Notes: generated from the sequence alone by a model not told the origin. A DNA stretch of 64,000 nucleotides from NORP240 sp046047495 (GCA_046047495.1 JBJOHV010000011.1:4312-68311), one strand, 5' to 3'. Counted from the first letter of the stretch, positions 1 to 9,403 are shown. Made by a program: numbers and translations.

Positions 1-708
1 GAAGTGGGATTCCGCTCTACGGTGATCCGCATGGACGCCCTGGTGTCCGAGGCCGAGTTGCTGGCCAAGGTGGATGAGCTCAATCGTGATCCGGACATCG
101 ACGGCTTCATCGTGCAACTGCCCCTGCCCCGCCATATCGATGAACACAGGGTGACCCTGGCCATCGACCCCGGCAAGGACGTGGATGGCTTCTGCCCCCA
201 GAATGTCGGCAGCCTGTGTCTGGGACTGCCTGCTTTCGTTTCGGCAACCCCCAACGGCATCATGGAATTGCTGGCACGCTACGGCATAGCCACCGAAGGC
301 AAGCATTGTGTGGTACTGGGTCGCAGCAATATCGTGGGAACCCCCATGGCCATTCTGCTGTCCCGCAACAGCAATCCGGGCAATTGCACGGTCACCCTGG
401 TTCATAGTCGCAGTCATGACATCCCGGCCTTGTGCCGCAGTGCCGACATCCTTGTTGCCGCGGTGGGCAAACCCGGCTATGTCACAGCCGACATGGTCAA
501 GCCCGGTGCCGTGGTGATCGACGTGGGCATCACCCGTGTGGCCGATGCCAGCCGCCCCAGCGGTTTCCGCCTGGCGGGCGATGTGGACTTCGAGCAGGTC
601 AAGGACAAATGCGCCGCCATTACGCCCGTTCCCGGCGGAGTTGGCCCCATGACACGGGCATCACTCCTGCAGAACACCCTCAAAGCCCGGCAACGACGCC
701 AAGGATAG
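1..708 (+). CDS. folD: FolD, methylenetetrahydrofolate dehydrogenase/cyclohydrolase (5' end outside window)
   Basis: Cytosolic bifunctional enzyme that oxidises 5,10-methylene-THF to methenyl-THF with NADP and hydrolyses it to 10-formyl-THF for one-carbon metabolism. The reading frame is open from base 1, so the first roughly 50 residues lie upstream; 235 codons remain. Visible family motifs are DGFIVQLPLP in the N-terminal catalytic lobe, the nucleotide-binding segment VVLGRSNIVGTPMA, and the C-terminal signature PGGVGPMT. The in-frame GTG at base 4 is internal, not a start. The stop is 4 bases before the next ATG, so the aminotransferase gene is probably cotranscribed. Confidence 0.97.
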   Translation, partial: EVGFRSTVIRMDALVSEAELLAKVDELNRDPDIDGFIVQLPLPRHIDEHRVTLAIDPGKDVDGFCPQNVGSLCLGLPAFVSATPNGIMELLARYGIATEGKHCVVLGRSNIVGTPMAILLSRNSNPGNCTVTLVHSRSHDIPALCRSADILVAAVGKPGYVTADMVKPGAVVIDVGITRVADASRPSGFRLAGDVDFEQVKDKCAAITPVPGGVGPMTRASLLQNTLKARQRRQG

Positions 709-712
709 AACC

Positions 713-1903
713 ATGTTTCAAACCCTGACTACCCTCAATGCCGATCCCATTCTTGGCCTGCTGGCGGCCTTTCGCAGCGACCCCAATCCCCGCAAGATCG
801 ATCTGGGTATAGGCGTGTACAAGGACGAAAATGGCGATACGCCCGTGATGGCCGCAGTCAAGGAGGCGGAGCGCCGCCTGCTGGCCAGCCAGCACAGCAA
901 ATCCTATGTCGGGCCGGCGGGTGCCGCCGGCTACAACCAGGCAGTAGCGTCTCTGCTGTTTGGCGACGATCTCTTGGCAAGCCTCGGTCAGCGGCGCTGC
1001 ACGGTACAGACCCCGGGTGGTTGTGGCGGCCTGCGCATCGCAGCGGAGTTCATCCGCAAGGCCAATCCCGCAGCCCGGGTCTGGGTCAGCGATCCCACCT
1101 GGCCCAATCATGTGCCTCTGCTGGGTGCCGCCGGACTACAGATCAAGAACTATCCCTATTACGACTACCAGCAGCACGACATCCGCTTTGAGGCCATGAT
1201 CGATGCCCTGCAGGAGGCCAGCGCCGATGATGTGGTACTGCTCCACGGCTGTTGCCACAATCCCTGCGGCGCCGATCTGAGTCAGACCCAATGGCAAGGC
1301 ATCAGGGACCTGGCTGTGGACAGGGGATTTACCGTGTTCATCGACCTGGCTTATCAGGGCCTGGGCGACGGTCTGGTGGAGGACGTGTACGGCGTACGAT
1401 TGCTGGCCCAATCCCTGCCGGAGCTCATCGTGGTTAGCTCCTGCTCGAAAAACTTCGGACTCTACCGCGAGCGGGTCGGTGCCCTTACGGTGATCAGCGC
1501 CGCGGCCTCCGGATTTGCCGCGGTGTCCAGTCAACTGGCGGCCGTGGCCCGCGCCAACTATTCCATGCCGCCGGATCATGGTGCAGCCGTGGTGGAGATG
1601 ATCCTGGCGGACCCTGAGCTTTATCAGAAATGGGATGCCGAGCTCACGGTCATGCGCAACCGGATCAACCAGTTGCGGGTGGCCCTGGTGGACAAGCTAC
1701 GCACCCGGGGAATTGCCCGGGACTTCAGTTTCATTCAACGGGAAAAGGGGATGTTTTCCTTCCTGGGGGTCAGCGTGGAACAGGTCCATGCACTGATCAA
1801 TGACTACAGCATCTACCTCGTGGATTCGGGCCGGATCAACGTGGCCGGAATCAACGATCGGAATATCGATTACCTGGTGGACAGTCTCGCCAAGGTCCTG
1901 TGA
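713..1903 (+). CDS. Aromatic amino acid/aspartate aminotransferase (class I PLP)
   Basis: Cytosolic PLP enzyme of the aspartate aminotransferase fold-type I family (TyrB/AspC group), 396 residues, the usual length. It starts MFQTLTTLNADPILGL, and the region IDLGIGVYKDENGDTP matches the family's conserved N-terminal substrate-binding strand. The PLP lysine lies in SSCSKNFGLYRERVG. Substrate choice (tyrosine/phenylalanine against aspartate) cannot be settled by eye; the nearby DAHP synthase makes an aromatic role plausible. AAGGA overlapping the folD stop serves as ribosome-binding site. Its stop codon TGA abuts the opposing UspA gene's stop, giving TGATCA with no room for a terminator. Confidence 0.93.
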   Translation: MFQTLTTLNADPILGLLAAFRSDPNPRKIDLGIGVYKDENGDTPVMAAVKEAERRLLASQHSKSYVGPAGAAGYNQAVASLLFGDDLLASLGQRRCTVQTPGGCGGLRIAAEFIRKANPAARVWVSDPTWPNHVPLLGAAGLQIKNYPYYDYQQHDIRFEAMIDALQEASADDVVLLHGCCHNPCGADLSQTQWQGIRDLAVDRGFTVFIDLAYQGLGDGLVEDVYGVRLLAQSLPELIVVSSCSKNFGLYRERVGALTVISAAASGFAAVSSQLAAVARANYSMPPDHGAAVVEMILADPELYQKWDAELTVMRNRINQLRVALVDKLRTRGIARDFSFIQREKGMFSFLGVSVEQVHALINDYSIYLVDSGRINVAGINDRNIDYLVDSLAKVL

Positions 1904-2344
1904 TCAGACCCGAACAGCCATCACATCACTGTCGATGCCCTGCAGGACGCAGTTGGTGGTGGCGCCGGGCAGATTGAGCCAGCCCCCCTGCTTGCAATGG
2001 CTGCCCACGATGACAAGATCCGCCTCAATATCATGGGCCAGCTTCTTGATCTGATGGGCCGGCTCCCCGCAGACGACGAACATGCGGTCGCCCTCGATCC
2101 GGAACTGATTCCTTCTCAACAGTTCGTTGAGTCGCATGACCGCATGATCACGCAACTGACGCGCCTGGGCGTCCCGCAACCAGTCACTACCCGCCAAAAA
2201 AGTGTCATACATGCCATTTTTTATGACATGAACTATATGCACACCGTCCATGTTGTCTCTGCATAAACGGGCCACCCGGTTCAGCAACACTTCGGAATCA
2301 GGACCCAGATCAATCGCCAGCAGCAGTTTATTGAATATCGCCAT
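1904..2344 (-). CDS. Universal stress protein, UspA family
   Basis: Single-domain UspA-fold protein of about 146 residues, cytosolic, expected to form dimers and to be induced by stress or growth arrest. It begins MAIFNKLLLAIDLGPDSE, the typical first beta strand and Asp of Usp proteins, and ends with the VIVGSHCKQGG loop. The glycine-rich ATP loop (G-2x-G-9x-G-S/T) is not obvious, so it may be of the non-ATP-binding UspA type; that is an inference. The ATG at 2344 is preferred over a GTG at 2350 because GGAG is correctly spaced from the ATG. It is the last gene of a minus-strand run starting at murJ. Confidence 0.88.
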   Translation of the reverse strand: MAIFNKLLLAIDLGPDSEVLLNRVARLCRDNMDGVHIVHVIKNGMYDTFLAGSDWLRDAQARQLRDHAVMRLNELLRRNQFRIEGDRMFVVCGEPAHQIKKLAHDIEADLVIVGSHCKQGGWLNLPGATTNCVLQGIDSDVMAVRV

Positions 2345-2418
2345 GACCACGCACTCCGGCTTCTTATGGGCCAGAATTATGCGCCGGGGTCCCTACGCCC
2401 CTCTTGATCTACATCAAC

Positions 2419-3495
2419 CTAGGATTTTCTTGCCTGCAGCGGTTGGCGGATACCTTCAGCAAAGCCACGCAGCAGCCGCTCAGTCGCCTCCCAGCCGAGG
2501 CAGGCATCGGTGATGGAAACGCCATAACGGATCTCCTCGAGGTCATCCGGTATCGGTTGATTGCCTTCCATCAGATTGCTTTCCAGCATCACGCCGATGA
2601 TGGATTGATTGCCGGCGACAATCTGCCGACCGATGTCATCCAATACCTCAGCCTGCTTCTGGAAATCCTTCTGCGAATTGCCGTGACTGCAATCGATCAT
2701 GATATTGACCGGCAGTCCCGCCTTGCGCAACTCCTCCTCGCAGGCGGTCACGCTGAATGTGTCAAAGTTGGGTGACTTGCCCCCTCTCAGTATCACATGA
2801 CAATGGGGGTTGCCTTCCGTTCGGAATACCGCCACCTTGCCTGCCTCCGTCACACTGATAAAGCTGTGGGGCGCGGACGCGGAGCGTATGGCATTCACCG
2901 CCACGGACAGGCTGCCATCCACGTTGTTCTTGAAACCCACGGCGGATGAGATGCCGCTGGCCAGCTTTCGATGGGTCGGAGATTCGGTGGTGCGCGCTCC
3001 GATGGCAGTCCAGGTCACCAGGTCCTGCAGGTACTGAGGGGATATCAGGTCCAGCGCCTCGACGGCGATCGGCAGCCCTATGGCCGCAATCGCCAGCATG
3101 AGTTGACGCCCGGTATGCAAACCCTGATCGATGCGATGGGTGCCATCCAGATGGGGATCGTAAATCAGGCCTTCCCAGCCCACCGACGTACGGGGCTTCT
3201 CGAAATACACCCGCATGATGATCAGCAGGGAGTCCTGCAACTCGATTGCCAGCGGTTGCAGGCGCCGGGCATACTCCAGCGCCTCCTCTGTATTGTGAAT
3301 TGAACACGGTCCCACCACCACGATCAGGCGGGGATCCTTGCGATCCAGCACCGCCTTCACCTGGCGATGGCCGTCGAGGACTGTCTGCAATGCCTCACCG
3401 GTGAGCGGCAGCTCATCCTTCAGCTCACCCGGCGTCGGCAGCTCGTCGTAGCCGATGATGTGCAGATTGTCGATTTCTTTTACACGCTTGCTCAT
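2419..3495 (-). CDS. 3-deoxy-7-phosphoheptulonate (DAHP) synthase, class I
   Basis: Catalyses condensation of phosphoenolpyruvate and erythrose 4-phosphate, the first step of the shikimate pathway. The 358-residue protein matches the AroF/G/H type. Visible motifs include RLIVVVGPCSIHN (PEP site), MRVYFEKPRTSVGWEG, and the metal-binding DCSHGNSQK. The ATG at 3495 is chosen over an upstream in-frame start because GGAG lies just ahead of it (GGTTTGGAGACCCCC). The particular paralogue, and so which aromatic amino acid inhibits it, cannot be assigned from sequence by eye. Confidence 0.95.
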   Translation of the reverse strand: MSKRVKEIDNLHIIGYDELPTPGELKDELPLTGEALQTVLDGHRQVKAVLDRKDPRLIVVVGPCSIHNTEEALEYARRLQPLAIELQDSLLIIMRVYFEKPRTSVGWEGLIYDPHLDGTHRIDQGLHTGRQLMLAIAAIGLPIAVEALDLISPQYLQDLVTWTAIGARTTESPTHRKLASGISSAVGFKNNVDGSLSVAVNAIRSASAPHSFISVTEAGKVAVFRTEGNPHCHVILRGGKSPNFDTFSVTACEEELRKAGLPVNIMIDCSHGNSQKDFQKQAEVLDDIGRQIVAGNQSIIGVMLESNLMEGNQPIPDDLEEIRYGVSITDACLGWEATERLLRGFAEGIRQPLQARKS

Positions 3496-3541
3496 GGGGG
3501 TCTCCAAACCAGAGCGGGGCATTATGCGTCAGCTGGTGGCG

Positions 3542-4294
3542 CTAATCCAGAAGCAACCACCACACAAGCAGGAAACCCGCCACACCGGTCACCACGCCCA
3601 GCAACAGACTGAGCCTGTCCTCGCGGGTACGCACCGTAGCGCGTCGATGCCAGCGCCGATCCACCGGCCTGAGAATGGCCTGCTCCAGTTTTTCATAGTC
3701 AGCCAGGCTCAACGGGCGCTCGGGTTGCGGTTGGGCAGCGGCAATGGCATGGGAGAGCTGATCGGCATGCAATGCCGCCTGGCGCCTCTCCGCACGGCGA
3801 CGAGTGATGGGCGTCAGCAGCGGCCCCGCAGTCACTTCGTCGCCCGCAGCCGCGCTGCGCCCACTGTGGCCGGTGCCATTCAGCAATGCCAGCGCGGCGG
3901 TGTAGGCCTTGGAACCTGTCGAGCAGACGCAGTCTCGACGATTGGCCTGGGTGGCAAACTGTAACAATCGATAGCGGGCACGACGATTGCTCAGCACGGA
4001 GGCCAGGGAATTGCGCACTGGCACTGGCTCCAACAGCGCCGCCGCCAGAGACTGCTGGGTCGCGGCATCCAGACCGCTGTCTTCCGGTGACTGCCAGTCG
4101 GCCCCCTTGTGATGGCGCCAGACGCTCAGCAAGAACCAGCGTGCCTGTTCCAGGAACTTGCGGTCACCGAGAGCCAGCTCCAGCTGGCGGATGACATCAT
4201 CGATACCGGCACTCGCCGGCACATCGACACCCAGATTGCGAAGCAACTGCAGTTGATTGTCGTCCGCCCGCAATTCCGTATGAACCTGGGTCAT
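3542..4294 (-). CDS. Unrecognised 250-residue protein with a C-terminal membrane anchor
   Basis: No family is recognised. The first ~225 residues are hydrophilic, rich in Arg and Gln, with a CVC pair near residue 122. A single strongly hydrophobic segment (residues ~228-249, ending FLLVWWLLLD) closes the protein, the layout of a tail-anchored membrane protein facing the cytosol. Its ATG overlaps the stop of the upstream lipase gene by four bases (ATGA), which implies translational coupling and a related role. DAHP synthase follows after about 46 bases. Function unknown. Confidence 0.75.
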   Translation of the reverse strand: MTQVHTELRADDNQLQLLRNLGVDVPASAGIDDVIRQLELALGDRKFLEQARWFLLSVWRHHKGADWQSPEDSGLDAATQQSLAAALLEPVPVRNSLASVLSNRRARYRLLQFATQANRRDCVCSTGSKAYTAALALLNGTGHSGRSAAAGDEVTAGPLLTPITRRRAERRQAALHADQLSHAIAAAQPQPERPLSLADYEKLEQAILRPVDRRWHRRATVRTREDRLSLLLGVVTGVAGFLLVWWLLLD

Positions 4295-5013
4295 GCCCCG
4301 GACTCCACCGGCAGGAATTGACCGGTCTTCAGGAAATGCACCGTATTGTCCATGACCCTTCCGCTGTACATCATCAGAGTATGGCTGACCGACAGCACGA
4401 TGTGTTCCTTCATGCCCTCCACCCGTGTGCTGTCCACCGACACCGTTCCGTCATTGGGATCCGGCACCACGAGATCGAAAAACGGATTGAGGCTGAATTT
4501 GCCGGCAATCACACCCATTTCAAAATCCACCGGTGGCAACTGCCGCGGAACGCTTCCCATGTCCGTGCCCAACTGTGTGCCGACGGTTCCAGTGACAAGG
4601 GTATAACCTGGCACCCTGCGCAAAAGATTGACGACTTCACTGCCCTGATTGGGTGGCCCAAGCATAACGACACGATGCAACTGCGGATGGTGGTGGGTGG
4701 CGAAATACTGCCGCACCAGAATTCCCCCAAGGGAGTGGGTGACGAAGCTGATGCGGCCTGCCTGCTGCTGCTCGCAGGCAGTGATGCCTTCTCCTACTGC
4801 CTGCTCTGCCAAGGCGGCGACAGGACCGCTGCGATAAGGATAATCGATGTTGCTGACCATGAAGCCGGCGTCGCGCAAGCGCTGCTCCAGCGCGGCCATG
4901 GAATCGGCGCCGCGCGCCAGACCATGGAGCAGCACCACGCAGGTGTCATCCGCCTTCGCCGGCAGCGTACCCCACACAGTCAGGGCCAGCATAATGATCA
5001 GACGTTGCAACAT
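4291..5013 (-). CDS. Exported alpha/beta hydrolase, triacylglycerol lipase/PGAP1-like
   Basis: A 240-residue lipase-like hydrolase. MLQRLIIMLALTVWGTLPAKA is a Sec-type signal peptide, which decides the start at 5013; the longer open frame upstream reads through the murJ tail and has no sensible N terminus. After cleavage comes CVVLLHGLARG (oxyanion-hole HG) and the nucleophile elbow THSLGG, with Thr in place of the first Gly of GHSxG. VVPDPNDGTVSVDS and a His in VSVSHTLM are candidate Asp and His of the triad. Probably periplasmic or membrane-surface; substrate unknown. It overlaps the next gene by ATGA. Confidence 0.85.
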   Translation of the reverse strand: MLQRLIIMLALTVWGTLPAKADDTCVVLLHGLARGADSMAALEQRLRDAGFMVSNIDYPYRSGPVAALAEQAVGEGITACEQQQAGRISFVTHSLGGILVRQYFATHHHPQLHRVVMLGPPNQGSEVVNLLRRVPGYTLVTGTVGTQLGTDMGSVPRQLPPVDFEMGVIAGKFSLNPFFDLVVPDPNDGTVSVDSTRVEGMKEHIVLSVSHTLMMYSGRVMDNTVHFLKTGQFLPVESGA

Positions 5014-5071
5014 GGCAAATACCGTAAGCACCTTGATAGCCGGGAACGTGCCCGGTCGCCGACGCGCGAAT

Positions 5072-6658
5072 TCACCGCCGCAGCTGGCTGATCCGCACGC
5101 CCGCCACCAGCAGGGTTGCAAAATAACATACCATGCCCCCCAGACAGAGCAGCAGCAGACGCCAGGCCTTGTTGGCGGCAGACCAGTCCAGCCATTGCGG
5201 CCAATCACCCGCCAGCCACAGCAGTAATATCACCATGATCACATTGGCCAGCAGCAACCGGGTCAGAAACGGCAGCCAGCCGGGCTGCAGGCGGAAAACA
5301 CCCGCCTTCCACAAGCCCAGCGCCAGCAGACCGGCATTGAGATAGGCAGCCAGACTGGTGGCCAGGGCCAGGCCCACGTGTCCCATCTGGAACAGGAAGA
5401 CCAGCACCAGGTTGAGCACCATATTGGTCACCATGGCAATAATGCCGATGCGGACCGGCGTCCGGGTATCCTGTCGGGAAAAATAGCCCGGTGCAAAAAT
5501 CTTCACCGCCATGAATGCCAGCAAGCCGAAGGCATAGGCACGCAGACTGGCGGCCACCCGCTCCACATCCGTGACGGTGAACTGATCATTCTCGAACAGA
5601 GTCACCAGCAGCGGTTCGGCGATGACGGTCAATGCCAGGGTCGCCGGCAGGGCCACCAGCAGGATGAGTCGCAAAGCCCAATCGAGGGTCTGGCGGAACT
5701 CCTCCAAGGATTCGGCGGCATGCTTGCGGGACAGACTGGGCAGTACCACGGTGGCGATGGCTATGCCGAACACACCAAGTGGCAATTCCACCAGGCGGTC
5801 CGAATAATAAAGCCAGGACACCGCATTGGACATCAGCAGCGAGGCGATGAAGGCGTCCAGCAGCAGATTGATCTGACTCACGGAAACACCGAATAGCGCA
5901 GGGACCATCAATTGCATGATGCGCCTGACCCCTTCGTGGCTGTGGCTGAAGCGGGGCCAGGGAAACAGATTGATGCGGGCCAGAAACGGCAACTGGAACA
6001 GCAATTGCACCACTCCGGCGATCAGCACTCCCCAGGCCAGGGCCACCTCTGGCTGCCGCAGATAAGGCGCCAGCAACACGGCGCAGGCGATCAGGGAGAT
6101 ATTCAACAGCGCCGGGGTCAGCGCCGGCACCGCAAAACGGTCGTAGCTGTTGAGAATGGCACCGCAAAATGCCGTCATGGAAATCAACAGCAGATAAGGA
6201 AAGGTCAAGCGCAGCATACTGACGAACAACTGGAATTTTTCCGGCTCATCCGTATAGCCGTAGGCGATGGGAATCGACACCCAGGGTGCCAGCACCACCA
6301 CCGCCACAGTCACCACCAGCAGCAACAAACCCAGGGTTGCCGCCACGGCCTGCACCAGTTGTTGCACCTCGCCATGGCTGCGCTGGCTGCGATACTCGGA
6401 CAACACCGGCACAAAGGCCTGATTGAACGCACCTTCGGCGAACAGGCGGCGCAGGAAATTGGGAATCCGGTTGGCCAGGAAGAAGGCGTCGGTGCCGTCA
6501 CCGACACCGAAAACCCGGGCAATCACCACATCGCGGATGAGACCCAGCACCCGCGAGACCATGGTCATGGAGCCGGTCACACCGCTGGCTTTCAGCAGGC
6601 TGAAGGAGCGGCCGGCGCGGGCTCCGGCGGCCGATGATTGCGGTTGCTGGTCAGTCAT
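5072..6658 (-). CDS. murJ: MurJ (MviN) lipid II flippase
   Basis: Inner-membrane protein of 528 residues in the MOP exporter superfamily; translocates lipid II for peptidoglycan synthesis. The N-terminal half shows the MurJ hallmark VSRVLGLIRDVVIARVFG followed by DAFFLANRIPNFLRR and FAEGAFNQAFVPVLSEY, and the rest is a chain of hydrophobic segments consistent with 14 membrane spans. It is divergent from rpsT, the conserved arrangement in many gammaproteobacteria, and heads the minus-strand run that continues with the lipase-like gene. Confidence 0.97.
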   Translation of the reverse strand: MTDQQPQSSAAGARAGRSFSLLKASGVTGSMTMVSRVLGLIRDVVIARVFGVGDGTDAFFLANRIPNFLRRLFAEGAFNQAFVPVLSEYRSQRSHGEVQQLVQAVAATLGLLLLVVTVAVVVLAPWVSIPIAYGYTDEPEKFQLFVSMLRLTFPYLLLISMTAFCGAILNSYDRFAVPALTPALLNISLIACAVLLAPYLRQPEVALAWGVLIAGVVQLLFQLPFLARINLFPWPRFSHSHEGVRRIMQLMVPALFGVSVSQINLLLDAFIASLLMSNAVSWLYYSDRLVELPLGVFGIAIATVVLPSLSRKHAAESLEEFRQTLDWALRLILLVALPATLALTVIAEPLLVTLFENDQFTVTDVERVAASLRAYAFGLLAFMAVKIFAPGYFSRQDTRTPVRIGIIAMVTNMVLNLVLVFLFQMGHVGLALATSLAAYLNAGLLALGLWKAGVFRLQPGWLPFLTRLLLANVIMVILLLWLAGDWPQWLDWSAANKAWRLLLLCLGGMVCYFATLLVAGVRISQLRR

Positions 6659-6664
6659 GATCTA

Positions 6665-6693
6665 TTGACAAGCCTGGGTGAAAACGGCATAGT
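6665..6693 (+). promoter_or_regulatory. Probable sigma-70 promoter of rpsT
   Basis: A perfect -35 hexamer TTGACA (6665-6670), a 17-base spacer and CATAGT (6688-6693, four of six matches to the -10 consensus) sit 60 bases before rpsT. The predicted transcript would have a leader of about 55 bases containing the AAGGAG ribosome-binding site. No mapped start is available. Confidence 0.6.
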
Positions 6694-6753
6694 TGCGCGC
6701 TCAATTTTTAAGGCCCGATTTTTAAAGCCCCAAGTCCAGTTAAGGAGATTGCC

Positions 6754-7020
6754 TTGGCAAATACCGCACAAGCACGCAAACGTGCACGGCAGGCTGAAGT
6801 GCGTCGCCGTCATAATGCCAGTTTCCGCTCCATGGTGCGCACCAGCATCAAGAAGGTCATCACGGCCATTCAGGGCGGCAATTACGAACAAGCCACCAGC
6901 GCTTACTCCAGCGCCGTACCCATTATCGACCGCATGGCCGACAAGGGCATGATCACCAAGAACAAGGCGGCTCGTCACAAGAGTCGACTCAACGCCCGCA
7001 TCAAGGCGTTGCAGGCCTAG
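6754..7020 (+). CDS. rpsT: 30S ribosomal protein S20 (TTG start)
   Basis: Primary 16S rRNA-binding protein of the small subunit, 88 residues, with the family's N terminus MANTAQARKRARQAE and the conserved SMVRTSIKKV and NKAARHKSRLNARIK segments. Translation begins at TTG, with AAGGAG six bases upstream; no ATG or GTG fits. In E. coli rpsT also starts with UUG, and the weak start is part of S20 translational autoregulation, so similar control is plausible here. The gene ends 3 bases before the convergent proB stop. Confidence 0.97.
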   Translation: MANTAQARKRARQAEVRRRHNASFRSMVRTSIKKVITAIQGGNYEQATSAYSSAVPIIDRMADKGMITKNKAARHKSRLNARIKALQA

Positions 7021-7023
7021 GTT

Positions 7024-8139
7024 TCAAACCAGCACCATGTTGTCCCGGTGAATCAACTCTGGTTCACCGGCATAGCCCAGCAGGGATTCAACCTTGTCAC
7101 TGGGCTTTCCCATGATCGCCAGCACCTCCGCTGCGTCGTAGTTCACCAGTCCTCGCGCCACTTCCTTTCCCTCCGGACTCAGGCACATCACCACCTCGCC
7201 GCGGGTAAAGCTGCCATCCACCCGGGTGACTCCCACGGGCAGCAGGCTGCGCCCTGATTCCCGCAGAACCCGCACGGCACCGGCATCCAGAGTCAAACGC
7301 CCCTTGGCCTTCAGCTGCCCTGCCAGCCACTGCTTGCGGGCCGCCACCGGCGAGGCGTCGGGGGTCAACAGGGTGCCGATCTCCTCGCCCTGCAACAGGC
7401 GGGTAATCACCTGGGGTTCACGACCGCTGGCGATCACGGTCGCAGTGCCGGAGCGTGCTGCAAGGCGGGCGGCGGACAACTTGGTCAGCATGCCGCCGCG
7501 CCCCAGTTCGCCACCGCCGCCCGCCATGGCCTGCAGATCCGGATTCAGGGCCGAGGCGTGACGGATCAATTGGGCGTCCGGATTTTGCCGGGGATCCTTG
7601 TCATAAAGACCCGCCTGATCCGTCAGGATCACCATGATTTCAGCGTTGACCAGGTTGGCCACCAAAGCCGCCAGGGTGTCGTTGTCACCCAGACACAGTT
7701 CAGCGGTGGCCACCGTGTCATTCTCGTTCACCACCGGCAGCACACCCATCTCCAGCAGGGTGGTCAGGGTACTGCGGGCATTGAGGTAACGGGTGCGATT
7801 TGACAGGTCTTCATGGGTCAGCAGAATCTGGGCTGCATGGACACCGTGCTGGGTGAAGCAGCTTTCATAGGCCTGGATCAGCCCCATCTGCCCCACGGCG
7901 GCGGCCGCCTGTTGCAGGTGCACCAGGCGCGGGCGGGATTTCAATCCCAGGCGGCTGACACCCTCGGCCACCGCACCGGAGGACACCAGCACCACCCTGC
8001 GCCCCTGCCGTTGCAAGGCCACCAACTGCTCGGCCCAGCCCTGGATCGCGGGACGATCCAGTCCCAGGCCGTTATTGGTCAGCAGGGAACTGCCTATCTT
8101 GATAACACAGGTCTTGGCGGACTTGATTTTGCTACGCAT
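7024..8139 (-). CDS. proB: Glutamate 5-kinase
   Basis: Cytosolic ATP-dependent enzyme that phosphorylates glutamate in the first step of proline synthesis. Length 371 with an amino-acid-kinase domain (VIKIGSSLLTN, VLVSSGAVAEG, NENDTVAT) followed by a C-terminal PUA domain (about residues 275-355, beginning LTLDAGAVRVLRESGRSLLP). The PUA-bearing form is the E. coli type subject to proline feedback. It lies 21 bases downstream of obgE, the usual obgE-proB order. Confidence 0.97.
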   Translation of the reverse strand: MRSKIKSAKTCVIKIGSSLLTNNGLGLDRPAIQGWAEQLVALQRQGRRVVLVSSGAVAEGVSRLGLKSRPRLVHLQQAAAAVGQMGLIQAYESCFTQHGVHAAQILLTHEDLSNRTRYLNARSTLTTLLEMGVLPVVNENDTVATAELCLGDNDTLAALVANLVNAEIMVILTDQAGLYDKDPRQNPDAQLIRHASALNPDLQAMAGGGGELGRGGMLTKLSAARLAARSGTATVIASGREPQVITRLLQGEEIGTLLTPDASPVAARKQWLAGQLKAKGRLTLDAGAVRVLRESGRSLLPVGVTRVDGSFTRGEVVMCLSPEGKEVARGLVNYDAAEVLAIMGKPSDKVESLLGYAGEPELIHRDNMVLV

Positions 8140-8160
8140 GATTATTCAACTGCCCAAAAC

Positions 8161-9321
8161 TCATTCCAGATCGTAGTCGTCCAGATCCTCGAACTCATCC
8201 TGCTGGCGCCGCACCGGCCGGGCGCGTTCGATACTGGCACGTATTTCATCGTCCATCCGGCGATCCAGTTCGGCCTGGCGGGCAGCATACTCCTCATCGG
8301 TAGCCAGCTGTGCCCGGTGGTGCTCCACAGCCTGCATCAGAGCCTCACACAGGGACGACACCCCGTCCTGGCTCAGGGCCGCCACCTTATATAGCGGCCT
8401 CTGCCAGGGCAGCTCGCTGCGCATGCGTTGCTCCAGCTCCAGCACCTGGTGCTGATCCAACAGATCGATCTTGTTCAATACCAGCCAGATATCCTTGCTG
8501 GCCAGACCGGGACTGAATTTCTGCAGCTCCTGGATGATGACCCGGGCATTGGCAACCGGATCGCTACCATCCACCGGCAGCACCTCCACCAGGTGCAGCA
8601 GCAGGCGGGTGCGGGACAGATGCTTCAGGAAGCGGATTCCCAGACCGGCCCCTTCGGCGGCTCCCTCGATCAATCCGGGAATATCCGCCATCACGAAGCT
8701 GCGGTCCATGCCCATGCTCACCACACCCAGATTCGGCACCAGGGTGGTGAAGGGATAATCCGCCACTTTCGGGCGGGCCGAAGACACGGCACGGATGAGG
8801 GTGGACTTGCCGGCGTTGGGCAGACCCAACAGCCCCACGTCCGCCACCAGTTTCAGTTGCAGATGCAGGGTACGCACCTCCCCCGGCTTGCCCTTGGTGG
8901 TTTTGCGGGGTGCCCGGTTGGTGCTGGACTTGAAGCGGGTGTTGCCGAGGCCGTGGCGGCCGCCCTGGGCCACCATGACTTTTTCCCCTGGTGTCTTCAG
9001 ATCGGCGATGATCTCCCGGGTGTTGACATCCATCACCGTGGTGCCCACCGGCACCCGCACCAGAAGATCCTCAGCGGAGCGGCCTGTGCAGTTGGCACTG
9101 CTGCCGGCTTCCCCCGATGCGGCCCGATAGCGGGGCTGGAAGCGGAAATCCACCAGGGTATTGAGGGCGTCATCCGCCACCAGGTAGACGCTGCCCCCAT
9201 CTCCGCCGTCGCCCCCGTTGGGGCCACCCTTTTCGATGTACTTTTCCCGCCGAAAGCTCATACACCCGTTGCCACCCTTGCCGGCCTCAACAGTTATTTC
9301 GGCTTCATCTACGAATTTCAC
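8161..9321 (-). CDS. obgE: Obg GTPase (CgtA), GTG start
   Basis: Essential ribosome-associated GTPase in 50S assembly and stringent response. The 386 residues comprise a glycine-rich Obg domain (FVDEAEITVEAGKGGNG, GGPNGGDGGDGGSVYL), a G domain (G1 GLPNAGKSTL, G3 DIPGLIEGAAEGAGLG, G4 NKID) and an acidic C-terminal tail ending EFEDLDDYDLE. Translation starts at GTG (9321) with AGGAAG a few bases upstream; a nearby ATG is out of frame. It follows rpmA after a 136-base gap that contains a terminator, so its expression may depend partly on readthrough. Confidence 0.97.
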   Translation of the reverse strand: MKFVDEAEITVEAGKGGNGCMSFRREKYIEKGGPNGGDGGDGGSVYLVADDALNTLVDFRFQPRYRAASGEAGSSANCTGRSAEDLLVRVPVGTTVMDVNTREIIADLKTPGEKVMVAQGGRHGLGNTRFKSSTNRAPRKTTKGKPGEVRTLHLQLKLVADVGLLGLPNAGKSTLIRAVSSARPKVADYPFTTLVPNLGVVSMGMDRSFVMADIPGLIEGAAEGAGLGIRFLKHLSRTRLLLHLVEVLPVDGSDPVANARVIIQELQKFSPGLASKDIWLVLNKIDLLDQHQVLELEQRMRSELPWQRPLYKVAALSQDGVSSLCEALMQAVEHHRAQLATDEEYAARQAELDRRMDDEIRASIERARPVRRQQDEFEDLDDYDLE

Positions 9322-9403
9322 GCATCACTTCCTGTTGCACTTTCTGTATGTCGCCGTGGGCAAACGTGCTGCGGCCACATACAAAGGCGCCGCAGCCAGA
9401 TAC

